DNA of 64,000 nt from Nymphaea colorata. Its lineage: Eukaryota; Streptophyta; Magnoliopsida; Nymphaeales; Nymphaeaceae. Positions within the stretch are counted from its first letter, which is position 1. Each line of letters starts with the position of its first letter. Below the pieces are notes generated by a model. That model was given only the letters and a program-made list of their open reading frames with translations. It ran no database searches and had not been told where the DNA came from. A program made the translations under genes and the position numbers. Of the stretch, positions 11,568 to 23,601 are shown one piece after another. The stretch spans positions 25,934,131 through 25,998,130 of the forward strand of contig NC_045140.1 of the NCBI RefSeq assembly GCF_008831285.2, in the 5' to 3' direction.

Positions 11568-14500
11568 TGGTCTTCTCTCTCTCTCTCTCTGATGTGGAGG
11601 AAATGGGAAAAAAAAAGAAGCCACAGTTGGGTTGGAGAGGAAGGAAAAGGCAGGTTTCAGAATAGCAAAATTTCAATCTTAATAGGAAAACCAGATCGTG
11701 ACACCTAACCCATAACTCGGAAAACCCACTCTCTCCCCCACCCCACCCCCTCTCTTTTCTCTCTTACTGGACGTTATTACTCCGAGAGAGGGAGAGAGAG
11801 AGAGAGTCATGTGGAATCATGGTTAGCCAAAACCACCAATGGGTCAGAAAGAAAGACAACTAAAGTGGGAGAGAGAAAGACGATGATGGTGGTGGAGAAT
11901 GGAGATGTTACTGTTGGTGGCATATTTGGTTTTCTTGTTGGAGGGGTGACTGCCCCCGCACTGAAGCTCTGACCAGGACAACCCCAAAAATAAGGCGCAG
12001 ATAAAAACTGGGTCTTCCTCTTGGATTTGTGAGGAGGAGATTTCTGGGGGGTTGCAGAGGGGCAGTCTAGTAAATCCTCTCCCCTTAGTTTGGTTTGAAA
12101 CCCCGACCTCTCTCCGAAGGTTTCCCCTTTTTTTCTCCATCAATTTGGTCCAGCTGGGCCATTAGGAACATGGAGAAAGAGAGGGAGAGAGAAGGTGGGG
12201 GGGTGCGCTTCATCTTTCTTTCTTCTATCTCTCTTGAAAACGGTCGGTGTGAATTTAGTCTAGAGAGAGAAAGTGCAGAGGAAAACACACAGACAAATAG
12301 CAGCAGATGCTTCTTACCTGTTCTGATGGTATCGGTGCATGCTCTTGTACCTCTGTTCGGAGTCTGGTGTTTGGCCCTTGGGATGACGGTGAATGATGGG
12401 GGGGAGTAAAAGAGACAGAGAGAGGAAGATAAAGAGGTTAAATAGTGGAGAAACATTTACCAGACCTGCCCTTGATTCACTTGTTTGGCGTCACTTCATT
12501 GCCATCGCTTCTTTTTCCTCTCATTTGGTGTTTCTTTATCGTGACTGGTGCAAAGGGAATCATGGCGTGCTGTGCAGCTGAAAAGTCAGGATCAAAGGAG
12601 TCGTCTCCCGCCGTATGTCTTATAAGCTGTCCCCAAGCTGGATTTTTCTTAAATAAAAACTTTTTATATAATGGAAGATGAAAAAAGATTCCTGCTTTCC
12701 CTCTCTTGCAGCCTACCCCTAGGTGGTAACGGGAGTCGGAAAAAGCAAAAATAGAAAGCTGATTTCCATTAAAAATGGACGACCCTCAACAAACTTATCT
12801 ACTATGAAATGACTTGCCGTGCTTAATCATGAAAACGATAATCGCATCATCAGTTTTGTGGACAACACACTCGTCGTCGTGAATTTATTACTCGTTTTCC
12901 TGTTAATAAGATAAATCTATTCCTCATACCATGTTCATTTTATGACACTTCACACACAGATCAGTGAAGTCCTTCTGTCCACATTTCTCTTTTTCATCCG
13001 ATATTTCATCCATTTTTTCTCCTTAGCCAGGTCACTGAAATTAATTCGATTGAAATATTCGGCTGTTTCTTGGCCGTTAGCACTTCTCTGCTCAAATTGG
13101 TACACGCAGAGACATAACCACAGTCAACCTGCAGTAACATGCGTACATGAAACTTTTCGTGATTGCAGAAAACAAGGCATGCGGAATTGATCCCATTTAG
13201 GTCAATCAAACATTTGAAATTTCATGTACAGTGACCACTGAACATTCATCTGGTCCTTAAACCACAATCCATACCACAATTCTCTTAGACCGGCGGAAAC
13301 AATACGCCGGAATCCGTTGTCTCCATGGCTGAAGCCTCTGTGAAACTGAAGGAGCGCCCGTCTTTGTATAACATCCATGAAAACTCTGCTAAAGTAGCAG
13401 AAGGTAGTTTGGTAATCTTATAGACAATGAAAAGGAAACCTTATAGACAATGAAAAGGACAACAAAAAAAAAACCTAGACCTGGTAGTCGGCAATCACCA
13501 TGGTTGCACTGTGTCTGCATTTAATGCCTTGTGGCCGCTTCCTCTGGTGAGTGCGACCTCACATCCTCCACAGCCTAGCTTGAAACTGACAAAGGTTGTG
13601 ATGGATGGCTTTTCACTTTTTATTTTATTGTTTCTTACGTTGTTTTCTAGGCAAGAGAAAAAAATATATATCTGAAATTCTTCAACTTTTGCCTTTTAAG
13701 TTTTTAACCTCAGCCCACATGGGCTCCATGTGCTAATCGGTTAAACTCATATCTGAATCTTAAATTCCACTTAAACGAGTTATTTAAATCTGTTTTTAGG
13801 ACCCTTCGGGTGGGAAAACCCAGGCGAGCTCCGGCGGGAAGAGTACCGTAGAAAGCTTAGACTGCAGACTAACATATCAGTTGGAGAGGGTCTTCAAATT
13901 TCACACTTTTGTCGCATGTTGCAAACATGAGGCTGAAATCAAGTTCTTAAGGTGGTGTGTAATTTTCTTCGCGTGTGGTGAGTCTATTGACACCAGAAAT
14001 TTGAGCAAAAAAAAAAATCTTCACTGTTGACTTATGTTCACTTTCTTTCAAGTATGAAAAACTGTATAACGATGCAAGAAATTTAGACTTAGTCACCATG
14101 AGTTTGATTGCTCGTCTTTGATGTGGTAATAATAAAAAATTCTGTAAGCAATCAAAAGTGCCATTAAGATGTCTGAGATAAGTAGACTTGCCATTAAGAC
14201 CATAGGAGATAAGAAGACTTACCTTTTCAGGTTTCTTCCTGCTTTCTGACGCTCTCATAAGAAAAGAGAACGTTATTACTGTCACTTCAGTCACCTTAAT
14301 GGAGATTTAAGTCAATAATGGTAAAGATAAATCATAAATCACCGAGTAGGAGTGATAAGCCAATCAGTTGCTCACATCAATAAATTTGAAAACCTGTGGC
14401 TCATTTCTCAAATTAAGCTGTTCTTGAAAATTCTCCCTTTCCTTTTTGGTTTTTTTTGTTTTCTTGCTTAAAAGCTCATAACGTGTTCAAATTGGCCAGC

Positions 14501-16824
14501 TTTCTAGAAACCCTAGGATGCCAACATGCCAAACAAGAGTCTTGTTTGATAGCTTATTACGTGGCCGGGCCTGAATTTTTTTAAAAATCCAAGTCCGGCT
14601 CTTTACCAGGCTAAAGTAAGGAGGGGTTTGCTTAACCAAGCTGCCTCTTGATTGGATCAATATCTATTTTGGGTTTTCACAGATAAACTAAAATAAGGAT
14701 TCGACTCCAGGTTCGATCGAGCAATATACACTGTAGTCATCTATGGACCACAAACAGAAAAGAGTTCATACATTACAAAATCTGAGATTTGAATAAGAAT
14801 CAGCTTATAGGGCTGATGGAGTTGGAATGGCCCAAGAGATATGATGTAGCTGGTTAAACTAATGACTGATAGAGTTGCTAGATTTATTTTTATGGGCCCC
14901 TGCACCTTATGTGCATAAGCTAGCAGAACTACAGGTTGTCAAATAGAATAAACTACTAGAGTTGAAGCCTGGCTTTCTCACCCCCAAGATACCAAACATG
15001 TTTTTACTATATTAGTGACACCTTTTTTATGAAATACCAAGCATGTTTTTACTATGCTTTAACTTGTATATTATAACACCTTTTCATAAAGTTGACTCCC
15101 AATGAGTTCTGAGTTCAAAGTGGAGATTGTTGCTCTGTTAATTGCGCCAACCCTCTCTAGGACTACAAGTTCTCAAACAGAAGCTTAAAGTAAATATAGA
15201 GTAGAATCACTTGCATTCTTACCTCACATCTTCGTTATTCTCTGTCTTTTTTCCCTACATGGGAAATTATCAATAAAAACACATCCAGATCATGATAATT
15301 CAAACTCAGATTAGAACCAACATGCCCCTTTTCATTTGGTGAGAAAATGTTATTAAAATGGGTCGCCGGCGACGTCGGATGAGTATAGGTTCCGGTAACA
15401 ATGGTATTTATGGAACTTTGTTAGGCTCTTTGGCACAGGCCAACACTTGGCCGGGTGTAACTACGCAAATACTGCGAACATGAGAGGCCGCAAGAGCCGA
15501 CATGTTTCCCACGCATCTATCGCCAAGAAGTAAAGTTTTCGGACGAAAAGGGCTGCATTTAGCGGGAAACAAGAGGGAACAGAAGAAAGTCCCACTTCAA
15601 TTGGGCCTATACGGGAAAAGGGCTGCATGTAGATCTTCGTGTTCTCCGGTATGTTATGTAAGATGAGACCAAATTTGCCTGATTATTTTTTCAAACGTGT
15701 AGTTAATAACACCAAATACCGTAACACAAATTGTATCCTCCCTGCCAAATCACTTCTTCAAGGAGATCTCAGAGTTCTAATTATACTGTGAACAGCAAAA
15801 TGGGCATTTAGTGATATATTCGGTGAGCAACACCACACCACCTGCATTGAAAATGGTCCAGCCGACTGATAAGAGAGGATGTAAGGTTTTGTGCCATAAC
15901 AGAGAAGGTTTGCTTCTTCGGGTATGTTTTATCTGTCCATATGCCGAGGGATGACACGATTCCCAACCTTCTAAAAGTAGGTTACGTACTCAGAATTGGC
16001 ATTGTGGAAGGACCTACACATTGGAGGAGAAGAGAGATTATGGAGGCTATTACTTACCTGCGTGGTGGAGACCTAACTTTTTTGGGAAAGATCTGTTCAC
16101 TTAGAAATTTTACTGTTTTGAAAGTTAACCTTGTGCAGGACGTTTGTGGCTTTTTAGAAAACCAATCTCCCTAAACTCCAATTGAGAAGGAGTTTTGGGG
16201 TAATCTTTTTTTTGGGATTTTTGGTGCAGGGCTCAATATAGTCCTGCTTTAGTCCCCTCTGTTTTTTTGGTTTTCTTAATTCTGCTTTTGTAATTCAGTC
16301 ATTCTCTGTAATAATGGCTTCGGGAGGCTTTTTCTCCCAGCAGTAATGAATCCCAAGCAGTACAACCTACACAAATTCAATAGTTTTATGTACACAGTAT
16401 CAATTTCGGTATAGGCAGGTGCTGCACGCAGAAGAATTCAGTTAGTGAGTGATTTTTTCTTCCGCCTTCAAGAAAAGGCCACTGACCCCTTCTGCCCACT
16501 ACCTGCAAGATTTACAAACATTGATTCGGGACCTATTGCAATCCAAAGGAAGAACACATTGGAACCCAACAGATACCGCCTTAAGGTTTGAACCCAAGTC
16601 CCTTTTATGAGGTGGACTGCCTTCTGCTCTGGGTGTTCTACTCCGGTGCAAGTGGTAGAACGAGTGCATACGCTTATGGTTAATGTTTTGACATCTTCTA
16701 TGCCATAGATAAAAACTGTCATTCATAAAAGATAGATCAGATTGCAACACAAACTTTATTCATGATTGACAACAGTAATCTCATCTACCAATGAGAAAGC
16801 GCCACTGAAAGGGATGCAAACATG

Positions 16825-16869
16825 CAGTAAAGTTTTATCTGATGTCAGTAAAGTTTTATCTGATGTCAG
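16825..16869. repeat. Tandem duplication, 21-bp unit, two copies
   Basis: CAGTAAAGTTTTATCTGATGT is repeated directly head to tail (16825 and 16846). Confidence 0.9.
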
Positions 16870-16996
16870 TATAGATCTTTGTCGAATGACCAGAAACGTG
16901 CAGTCAGCAGTCAACCTCTGTGACATGGAAATGTACCAAATTTTTGGGGATTGTTAGGGTTTATAGATCTGCTAGTGGTGGCTAGGAAGACAACAC

Positions 16997-17110
16997 CAAG
17001 CTACAGTTAGCGGCAAAGCCAGAATTTTCGTAAAGAGGGCTTTCTGAAAAAAAATTCTTATATGAATATCTAATAAAAAATCCAAGGGGGGGAGGAGCCT
17101 CTAACTACAG
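16997..17110 (+). repeat. Degenerate dispersed repeat remnant
   Basis: Starts AAAGCCAGAATTTTCG, then AAAGAGGGCT and a T/A-rich stretch, ending in a G-rich GGGGGGAGGAG block. Similar AGCCAGAAATTT plus AAGGGGC wording occurs at about 32033-32100. I read both as old remnants of one dispersed family; the class is not determined. Confidence 0.3.
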
Positions 17111-18499
17111 TACGCTTCTGACAGGCTTTCATTACAGTAAGCAAACCATATAGATCGTTACATGTGCCATAACTTCGTACTTATATATTTGTAAAGCATA
17201 GTGATATGGCGAGGTACTCTATTACAGGCCATGTCGGTTAAGCTTGTACCTGTACATCATGCCAACTGAGCAACCAAGCAGCAGGCTGCATTGCCAAAAG
17301 AATTCAAACAGAAAAAGCTAATGTATGAGGGCGTCACAGCATATGAATTTGCTTTTGTTGTACAACTTTTTGGCTTGCTTTTGGTGTCTGTTTGTATTGT
17401 TACTCTGTGTGTGCCTGCATTCTCAATCCCCTTTTCTCTAGCTTTTACCTGTTTTGGTTTGTACAGCTTTCCCTATGGATAAGCAAAGAGAAAACTCAAA
17501 AGTTCAAGTGAAAGCTTAAGTGCTGAGACTAGAATTCAGATGTAATTCAACTAAGTTACATGTTTCGTTCTACTGCGGTTGAGATTATCATTCCAGAGCA
17601 CATGACGCAGATAGTTAAAAACCGTATTCATGATATCTTGCAAAGATCATCTCTTCCAGCTTTATGTCTTTTGCGTGCAATGCCAAGAAATTGTCTGCAG
17701 GTGTCGAGACCTCTTTATGATTATCTCGCAAAATTGCTGTTGTCTATTTATGCATAATTATATAATAACAGGACAGGTATCAATCTGATATCCTACTCTT
17801 TCTTGAAGAGCTCGGGTGAAGTACCCATGGTTCTACAACATGCCGCTGTCTACTTCCAAATTCTTAATCTGTGGAGAAAAATAAACCTTAGCGCACGTTC
17901 AAAGCGGCTGCCCTTTTCACTAGCAGCAGTGATCTCAAACTTGCAACCTGAACTTTTAACATGGTGGAGCAAGTTCTGCGTGTGTGGTATTTTGAACTAA
18001 AATTTCCTTGAATTCCTTGGTGAGCTGAGATTGGTACCATTCGATCCAGAACATTTTCAGTATCAGCCAACCTGACAAGATCCGGATAGCCCGAACCAGG
18101 TCCGAGCATCATAAGCATTGTGAGTCAAGCTCGGGCCTGAAGTCCTGGTCACCGCGCCTTATGAGGACAACAACATAGATAAACCCAAACTTCGGAGGAG
18201 TCGGGCTGATCTAGATCCAGACTAATTTTCAGAGTTCGAATCTGGGTTTGAACTTCGAACTTATCTTGTTCCAAGCATCGCAAGGTCTGTAAATAGAGAA
18301 GGAAAGAAGGGTATTTGTGTAACTCTTTCTGTTCTCAGTCCCAAGTTTTTCATTTTTCCTTTCCCAACCCATAGAGCGGAGCCGTCACGCACGTCGGGGT
18401 CCGCACGTACGCGATATCTTTTGCCCCGCGTTATCCGACTATCCTTGCCTTCTGCAGAGTGCAGACAGAGGGAGTGTGTGCGGGGAAGGAAAGGAAGAG

Positions 18500-21400
18500 A
18501 TGGCGTCCATCAACACTCTAACGAGCCACGTTTGTCACTTGAAGCACCTCGATCGGAAGCAGAACCCTATCTCTTCCTCTTGCTCCTCCTCTTGTAACTC
18601 TCTCTCTCGTGCTCTCTCTTACCTTTTTCCTTTTATGTCCATGACTGGGTGTTTCTAGATATTTTTAGGCGCCTTGATGGATTCTGCGGCTAATTTCGTA
18701 TAGGGTGTGAGAATCTGAGTATAACTTCGTACCAGTGAAAAGGGTATTTGGTTTGTCTAAGTGGTTTTTCCGGTTTCCATTAGGCAATTGTATTCATTCT
18801 GTCTTATGAATCGACGTCGAAATTCTGGCTTTCTATTGGGTTTCGTAGACAATAGCTGCTGGCGTGATTCATCTATGTTTTAGTTAGCTGATTATGGTTC
18901 TTTTTGACAAATGGTAGTTGGGGTGAAAATTTGTGCATTTGGGGGCATCTTGGCCGAACTACCTATATCTGTCGTGGGAACGACATGGAGGAGGCAGTTT
19001 TTACGTTCGATTTTTTTGGTTTGGGGGGAAAGGGGCGTGGGGATTCTCTCCTCTTTGGAATGAGGTTGCCGATTTCGCAACTCCTCGTCTTTCAAATGCG
19101 TGAACCTCCTTCAATGCCACAAAAAACTTAAAGTCGGTGTTGAAGCTTTATGCTAACTGATTGAACTGTGACCACTGGGTGCACAGTCACTACCCTTGAA
19201 ATATCACATTCTTGTTGCGGTACTGTCATATCCTATAAGTATCCAGAAACTGTGGTACCTTCAAAATATCACCTGTAGAATACTTCAGATTGATGTACAC
19301 ATCTTTTTAAGTTTTCATGTTTTTGTTTGTGTATCTTTCTTATATGTTTAAAATTGCATATATGCTGCTGAATTTCCAGCTACAGTTTCCTGGGTTTTTT
19401 CAAACGTTCATTGCATGATCTTTCTTGCCTTGACAACCTTGATGAAAGTTCTATGGCTGAACATGCACATGCTATTGATAAAGAATAAAAAGGAGGAGTA
19501 AGATGTAACTTTTAGATGCTAAGTCACATAGGTATGGGACCTATGGGTATGGGAAAGTGGGTACAGGTACGCCAATTTTAGAAAATCTTGGGTTCAGTAC
19601 AGCAAAGAAAAAACTGTATGTCTATATAGATATATATTTTATATATACAACACATCATTAAGACAATTTTTGATAGTTCCTTTGATGATTCCTACACGTA
19701 ACCTCATAAAACATAAACAAACTACAAAAATATGGTTAAAACGTTAAATGTGGTTTGGAATTGGAACCATTCCAAACAACCACCAATGCCTCCATATCAG
19801 CATTGGCATACCGCCATACCGGTAATGGTATGTTGGCATAACCCATGTTATGTGACTTAGTTCAAAGTCTTCAGACGACATTTGTCTGCACAAAAAACTA
19901 ATTTAATGCATGGTATGTGTTTGAATATTTTTCCTTGTTATTGGTTTCTCTCACTTAAACTTGAATGACTCAATCGGAAAATTTGACTATTACAAAATTT
20001 TACTGGATTTTTTTCTAAGTCCTTCGGCACTACTGCTGCGCTTCTATGATTATTTTCTCAAGTTACCTCTTCCTATTTTCCCTTTTTCTCTTTGTCTGGT
20101 GGCCTGCAGGTTTCTGAATTATTCCCCAAACACCTTAAGTGGGTGTCATTGAGGTAGCTAACTGGAAAGCTATTTTATCAGCTTAGCCATGAGTTTATTC
20201 TCGGTTATCAAGAGGTTCTGCACTTCCCTGGAAGCTCAAATACAGAAAACCAAATTGGAAGCTGTAATTAGGCACTTTGAATGCTTTTTTTTTTTTCATT
20301 TTATGGGGAGTATTCCTTCAATGATGGGGTTTGTTAACTCTGGCACCAGATTTTATTTGGAAAGTTTCTTAACGCAATCATGCTGCTATTGACAGGAAAC
20401 TACAGTTTAATTGAAGGAATTAAACAAATGCATTTTAATCATCGAAACAAAAGGATGTAGTCCTTTGAAAGAAGAAACATATTAAAATAAATGTGCTCCA
20501 ATTCTGTCTCTTTTTTTGGCAACTTTCATTTTACATGCATATTTCTTCTGAATCTCAGTTCCCCTTGGAAACCTTGTTTTACATGGTTTTTACAGTTTTC
20601 TGGACATTTGGTCTTTATTTTAAATAAATTTCAAACTCAGAATACAAGACAAGATTAAAATTGCCGCTTTGACTGCCATTCCCTGTATGTATATGTAAAT
20701 AAGCATTAATTTTTACCTTCAATTTGTTGTTTATATAATATTTGACCTTAGCAGTCTCTATCTTCTACTCATGCTTTCTTTGCCTTCCCCTGTAGGTAAT
20801 GGATTAATAAACAGGAGCACAAGTAATGTACGTCAGCTATCGCAGTCCTGCAAGAGAGCCCCACATCCACATACAAGAAGACCTTTGAAGATATACAGCC
20901 TGTTTGGAGGGAAAAAGGACGATAATGAAAATAATGATGAAACCGCCAAGAAGGTGTGTTTTGTTATTCTCAGAAAAACAGTCTAATCCTTTGTTTTGTT
21001 TCAGTGTCACAGATATCGCGATACTTTCGAAAATATTGTGATATTAACGTAAAAAATAAGAAAAACAAAAAAAGGGACAAAATTGTGATATTTTGGAAAA
21101 AAGTAGGAGAAGTATTTATCGCATTTTTTCACAATTTTTTCCAATTTTTTCATTTTTCTATTTTTTATCATTGATATTATCATGGATTTAAATATAAACA
21201 TAAACTAAATTATTTTCATCATATCATTAAAACATTCCTTTTGTCACTTTTATATAGTTTTATTTATGTTTTGCTGTTAGTTTCTCATTTATTTCATTTA
21301 TAGTTTTTTTTGTTTTTTAAAAGTTTTTGCGTTTTTCCCAAGATTTTCCCCCCAAAAAAAAAAACTTCACTGTTAAAAACCTTAGAACGGTATTTGTGAC

Positions 21401-23601
21401 ACTGTTCTGTACATTATGTTCAGTCTTTTCTAACAAACTAAAGGACTGATTTGCTTTGTTTGTACATTATGTTTGTCCTTTCTAATAAACTGATTTATTA
21501 TATAAAAAAAGGGAATAGTATGTTATTTTCTTACTTGAAAAATCCGAAGTTAACAGCTTTTACCTCAGTAGGTCGTAAACCTTGGAACTTCTCAGACGTT
21601 GGTAACTCAAGAGGCCCAACTCAAGGGCTTCACAAATAGCTCCTATCTGGAGAGAGTGAACAATCCTTTTGCCATGTACAAAAGTCTTCCACATCTGGAG
21701 CTCCTCCAATGGCCCTTGTTGGGCCTTCTTAGACTAACAGTTCCTACCATTTGGGCTTGCATCTTTTTTGCTCTTCATAATGCTGTTCTTTAAGTACCAT
21801 CATTGAACACAGTGTTCTGTTTGTTTCATGCTTGTGCTTGCAGGCAGGTTTATTCGGGAACATGCAAGGTCTGTATGAGACAGTAAAGAAGGCTCAGATG
21901 GTAGTCCAGGTTGAGGCAGTACGTGTCCAAAAGGAACTTGCTGCGTATGTGTCACTTGTCTAATCTTAAATTACCTGTTCTATGAGTTTGTGCGTTCTTT
22001 TGAAATGGCTTGTGTTTGTCTTTTGCACAGGGCAGAATTTGATGGTTATTGTGAAGGTGAGCTCATTAAGGTATGCATTAGACATTGTCGTTTGCCATCA
22101 TAGACCTTCTAAATTCTAGCCTATAAACATTGTGTCTCTGTCCCTCCTGTCATACATGAAGTGTGGATTGAGAGATCTCCAAAACTTATCTTCTGGTGCA
22201 TATTTTGTGTTTGTTGGTAATAAATGTTGTGTTTGATTGGCATGCATAATTTAGTTAAGATTTATGATTTCATGCAAAGAAAAAGCAGTCTGAAGGATAT
22301 TAGAATGTCAACAATAAACTGATCTACTCCAGGTAATTAACAGTCTTGTATCCTTGATGTGAATATGCCCACCAAATATATCCTTTTTAGTGGTCTCAAA
22401 TTCTTTGTGCTGTAGAGACTTTTTTGTCAAATGTGGATTTGTGTAGCATAGATTACGCTGACTCCTTTCAGAGGTGTAACAAGGCTGAAAAGGCATCCAA
22501 TGTTTTGTTTCCTGTGATTGAAATTTTTTTCCTCGGATTTCTGACATGGTCTGCTTTCAGGTCACACTTTCAGGAAACCAACAACCTGTTCGTACAGAAA
22601 TTACTGAGGCTGCAATGGAGTTGGGACCAGAGGTAAGTGATTTTCTGTTTATGTATTATTTCCAGATTTTCTGCCTGGTTTCTAAACATTTGTTTTCCTA
22701 CCACCACTTAGAATCTTCACTACTTGACCAAATTTACTTATAGGGATTAGGGAGTTAGTGCCTGCATAATTAGAAAATGCAAAGGCCTTGTACACCTGGC
22801 TGCACACCTAAAGCTCCACTATGATCCATGACCTCAGATGAGTCTCATGAAAAGACGTGAGGATTTCCTGTTTTCCTCCTTGTTCCTAGATCAGATTGGT
22901 AAACATTTGAGCAATTGCCTTCATGGATGTAAAATCCCCTAAAAAGGTGGGGCTGATGGGGACTTTATAAAGGAATCATTTGACCTGCAGATCAAGACAT
23001 ACTCCTAGAAAGGCTTATTTCAGATATAGGAGTTTTCTAATTCCTAGCAAACAAGAAAAAGGTCACCTGTTCATCTGTTAGTCTATGAACTGCATGTGCA
23101 CATACTTCATCACCACTGGAACGCTTAATGTCTAACGTTCATCAAATTTGGTTGCAACAGCATCGATGGTGTTGGTTAGTGTTGTCTGTCTGCCACTAGC
23201 ACTTCCTTAGTGGGACCAGTGTACAGCTTAGTGAATGTCATTCAATCTCCTTATGACATATTAACACTCATTAATGTTCTGAACTATAATTCAGATGCCA
23301 CATTAGGATTACTTGCGCGAGCTTGGCAGTTTTAAATAAGAACCTAGTTGAATTCCATCTGGCACTGATGAACATCAATCTTCACTGTTTTCCAGAAGCT
23401 TTCTCTTTTGGTCACTGAAGCCTACAAAGATGCACATCAGAAGAGTGTACAGGTATATGATTTGATTCTGGATGTCTTGTTTTCTGTGCATCCTTTGCAG
23501 TTGATTCTGATGTGTACTGTTCACAGGCTATGAAGGAGAGAATGAGCAATCTTGCCCAGAGCCTAGGGATGCCACCAGGGCTTAGTGAGGGACTTAAATG
23601 A
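18500..23601 (+). CDS. STIC2: YbaB/EbfC-family nucleoid-associated protein, chloroplastic (STIC2-like)
   Basis: Plant homologue of bacterial YbaB/EbfC, a small dimeric protein proposed to bind nucleoid DNA; Arabidopsis STIC2 acts in chloroplast thylakoid protein targeting. Seven exons: 18500-18593, 20796-20953, 21844-21944, 22031-22070, 22561-22632, 23396-23452 and 23527-23601. All are GT-AG and consistent in phase, giving 198 residues. The first 70 or so residues (Ser/Arg/Lys-rich, few acidic) look like a transit peptide. The mature domain runs from AGLFGNMQGLYETVKKAQ through AEFDGYCEGELIKVTLSGNQ to EAYKDAHQKSVQAMKERM and ends SLGMPPGLSEGLK, all typical of the family. Introns 1 and 2 each carry a MITE-like insertion. 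The first exon ends inside a Ser/Cys run, so its donor (GTAACT, phase 1) is the least certain junction. Confidence 0.92.
19519..19860. mobile_element. MITE-like element in intron 1 of the STIC2-like gene
   Basis: About 342 bp bounded by perfect 12-bp terminal inverted repeats: CTAAGTCACATA at 19519-19530 and its complement at 19849-19860. Just inside are related GGTATGGGA and CATACCGCCATACC blocks. No coding capacity. I see no clear target-site duplication, so the superfamily is open. Confidence 0.55.
21002..21404. mobile_element. hAT-like MITE in intron 2 of the STIC2-like gene
   Basis: About 403 bp with terminal inverted repeats CAGTGTCACAGATATCG at the left and the complement of CAGTGTCACAAATACCG at the right (15 of 17 matching). 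The CAGTG start fits hAT-type termini. The flanking 8-mers TTTTGTTT and TTCTGTAC agree at only 5 of 8 positions, so the target duplication is eroded or not real. The interior is very A/T-rich with no coding capacity. It begins only 48 bp after the exon 2 donor. Confidence 0.55.

Larger units (their letters stand above)
11568..18499. other. Intergenic region with scattered repeat remnants
   Basis: No gene that I can support. The first 900 bp are purine/pyrimidine-rich (GAGA/CTCT tracts at about 11570-11590, 11780-11810, 12170-12200 and 12410-12430) and probably contain the promoter and 5' UTR of the minus-strand gene ending at 11567. Further right are a two-copy 21-bp repeat (16825) and a transposon-like remnant (16997). 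Open frames of 60-115 codons are scattered on both strands without family features. Confidence 0.55.

Noticed and set aside
11844-12456. Overlapping open frames of about 100-123 codons on both strands
   Set aside because: They are driven by GAGA/CTCT low-complexity DNA in the probable promoter of the unknown-protein gene.
16560-16660. Minus-strand GGGTTCAAACC resembling a Pol III B-box (possible SINE)
   Set aside because: No convincing A-box at the right spacing and no identifiable 3' tail.
17560-17757. Frame starting with AVEIIIPEHM, which recalls the start of a plant KH domain
   Set aside because: The match covers only about nine residues; the Gly-rich loop and the rest of the KH fold are absent.
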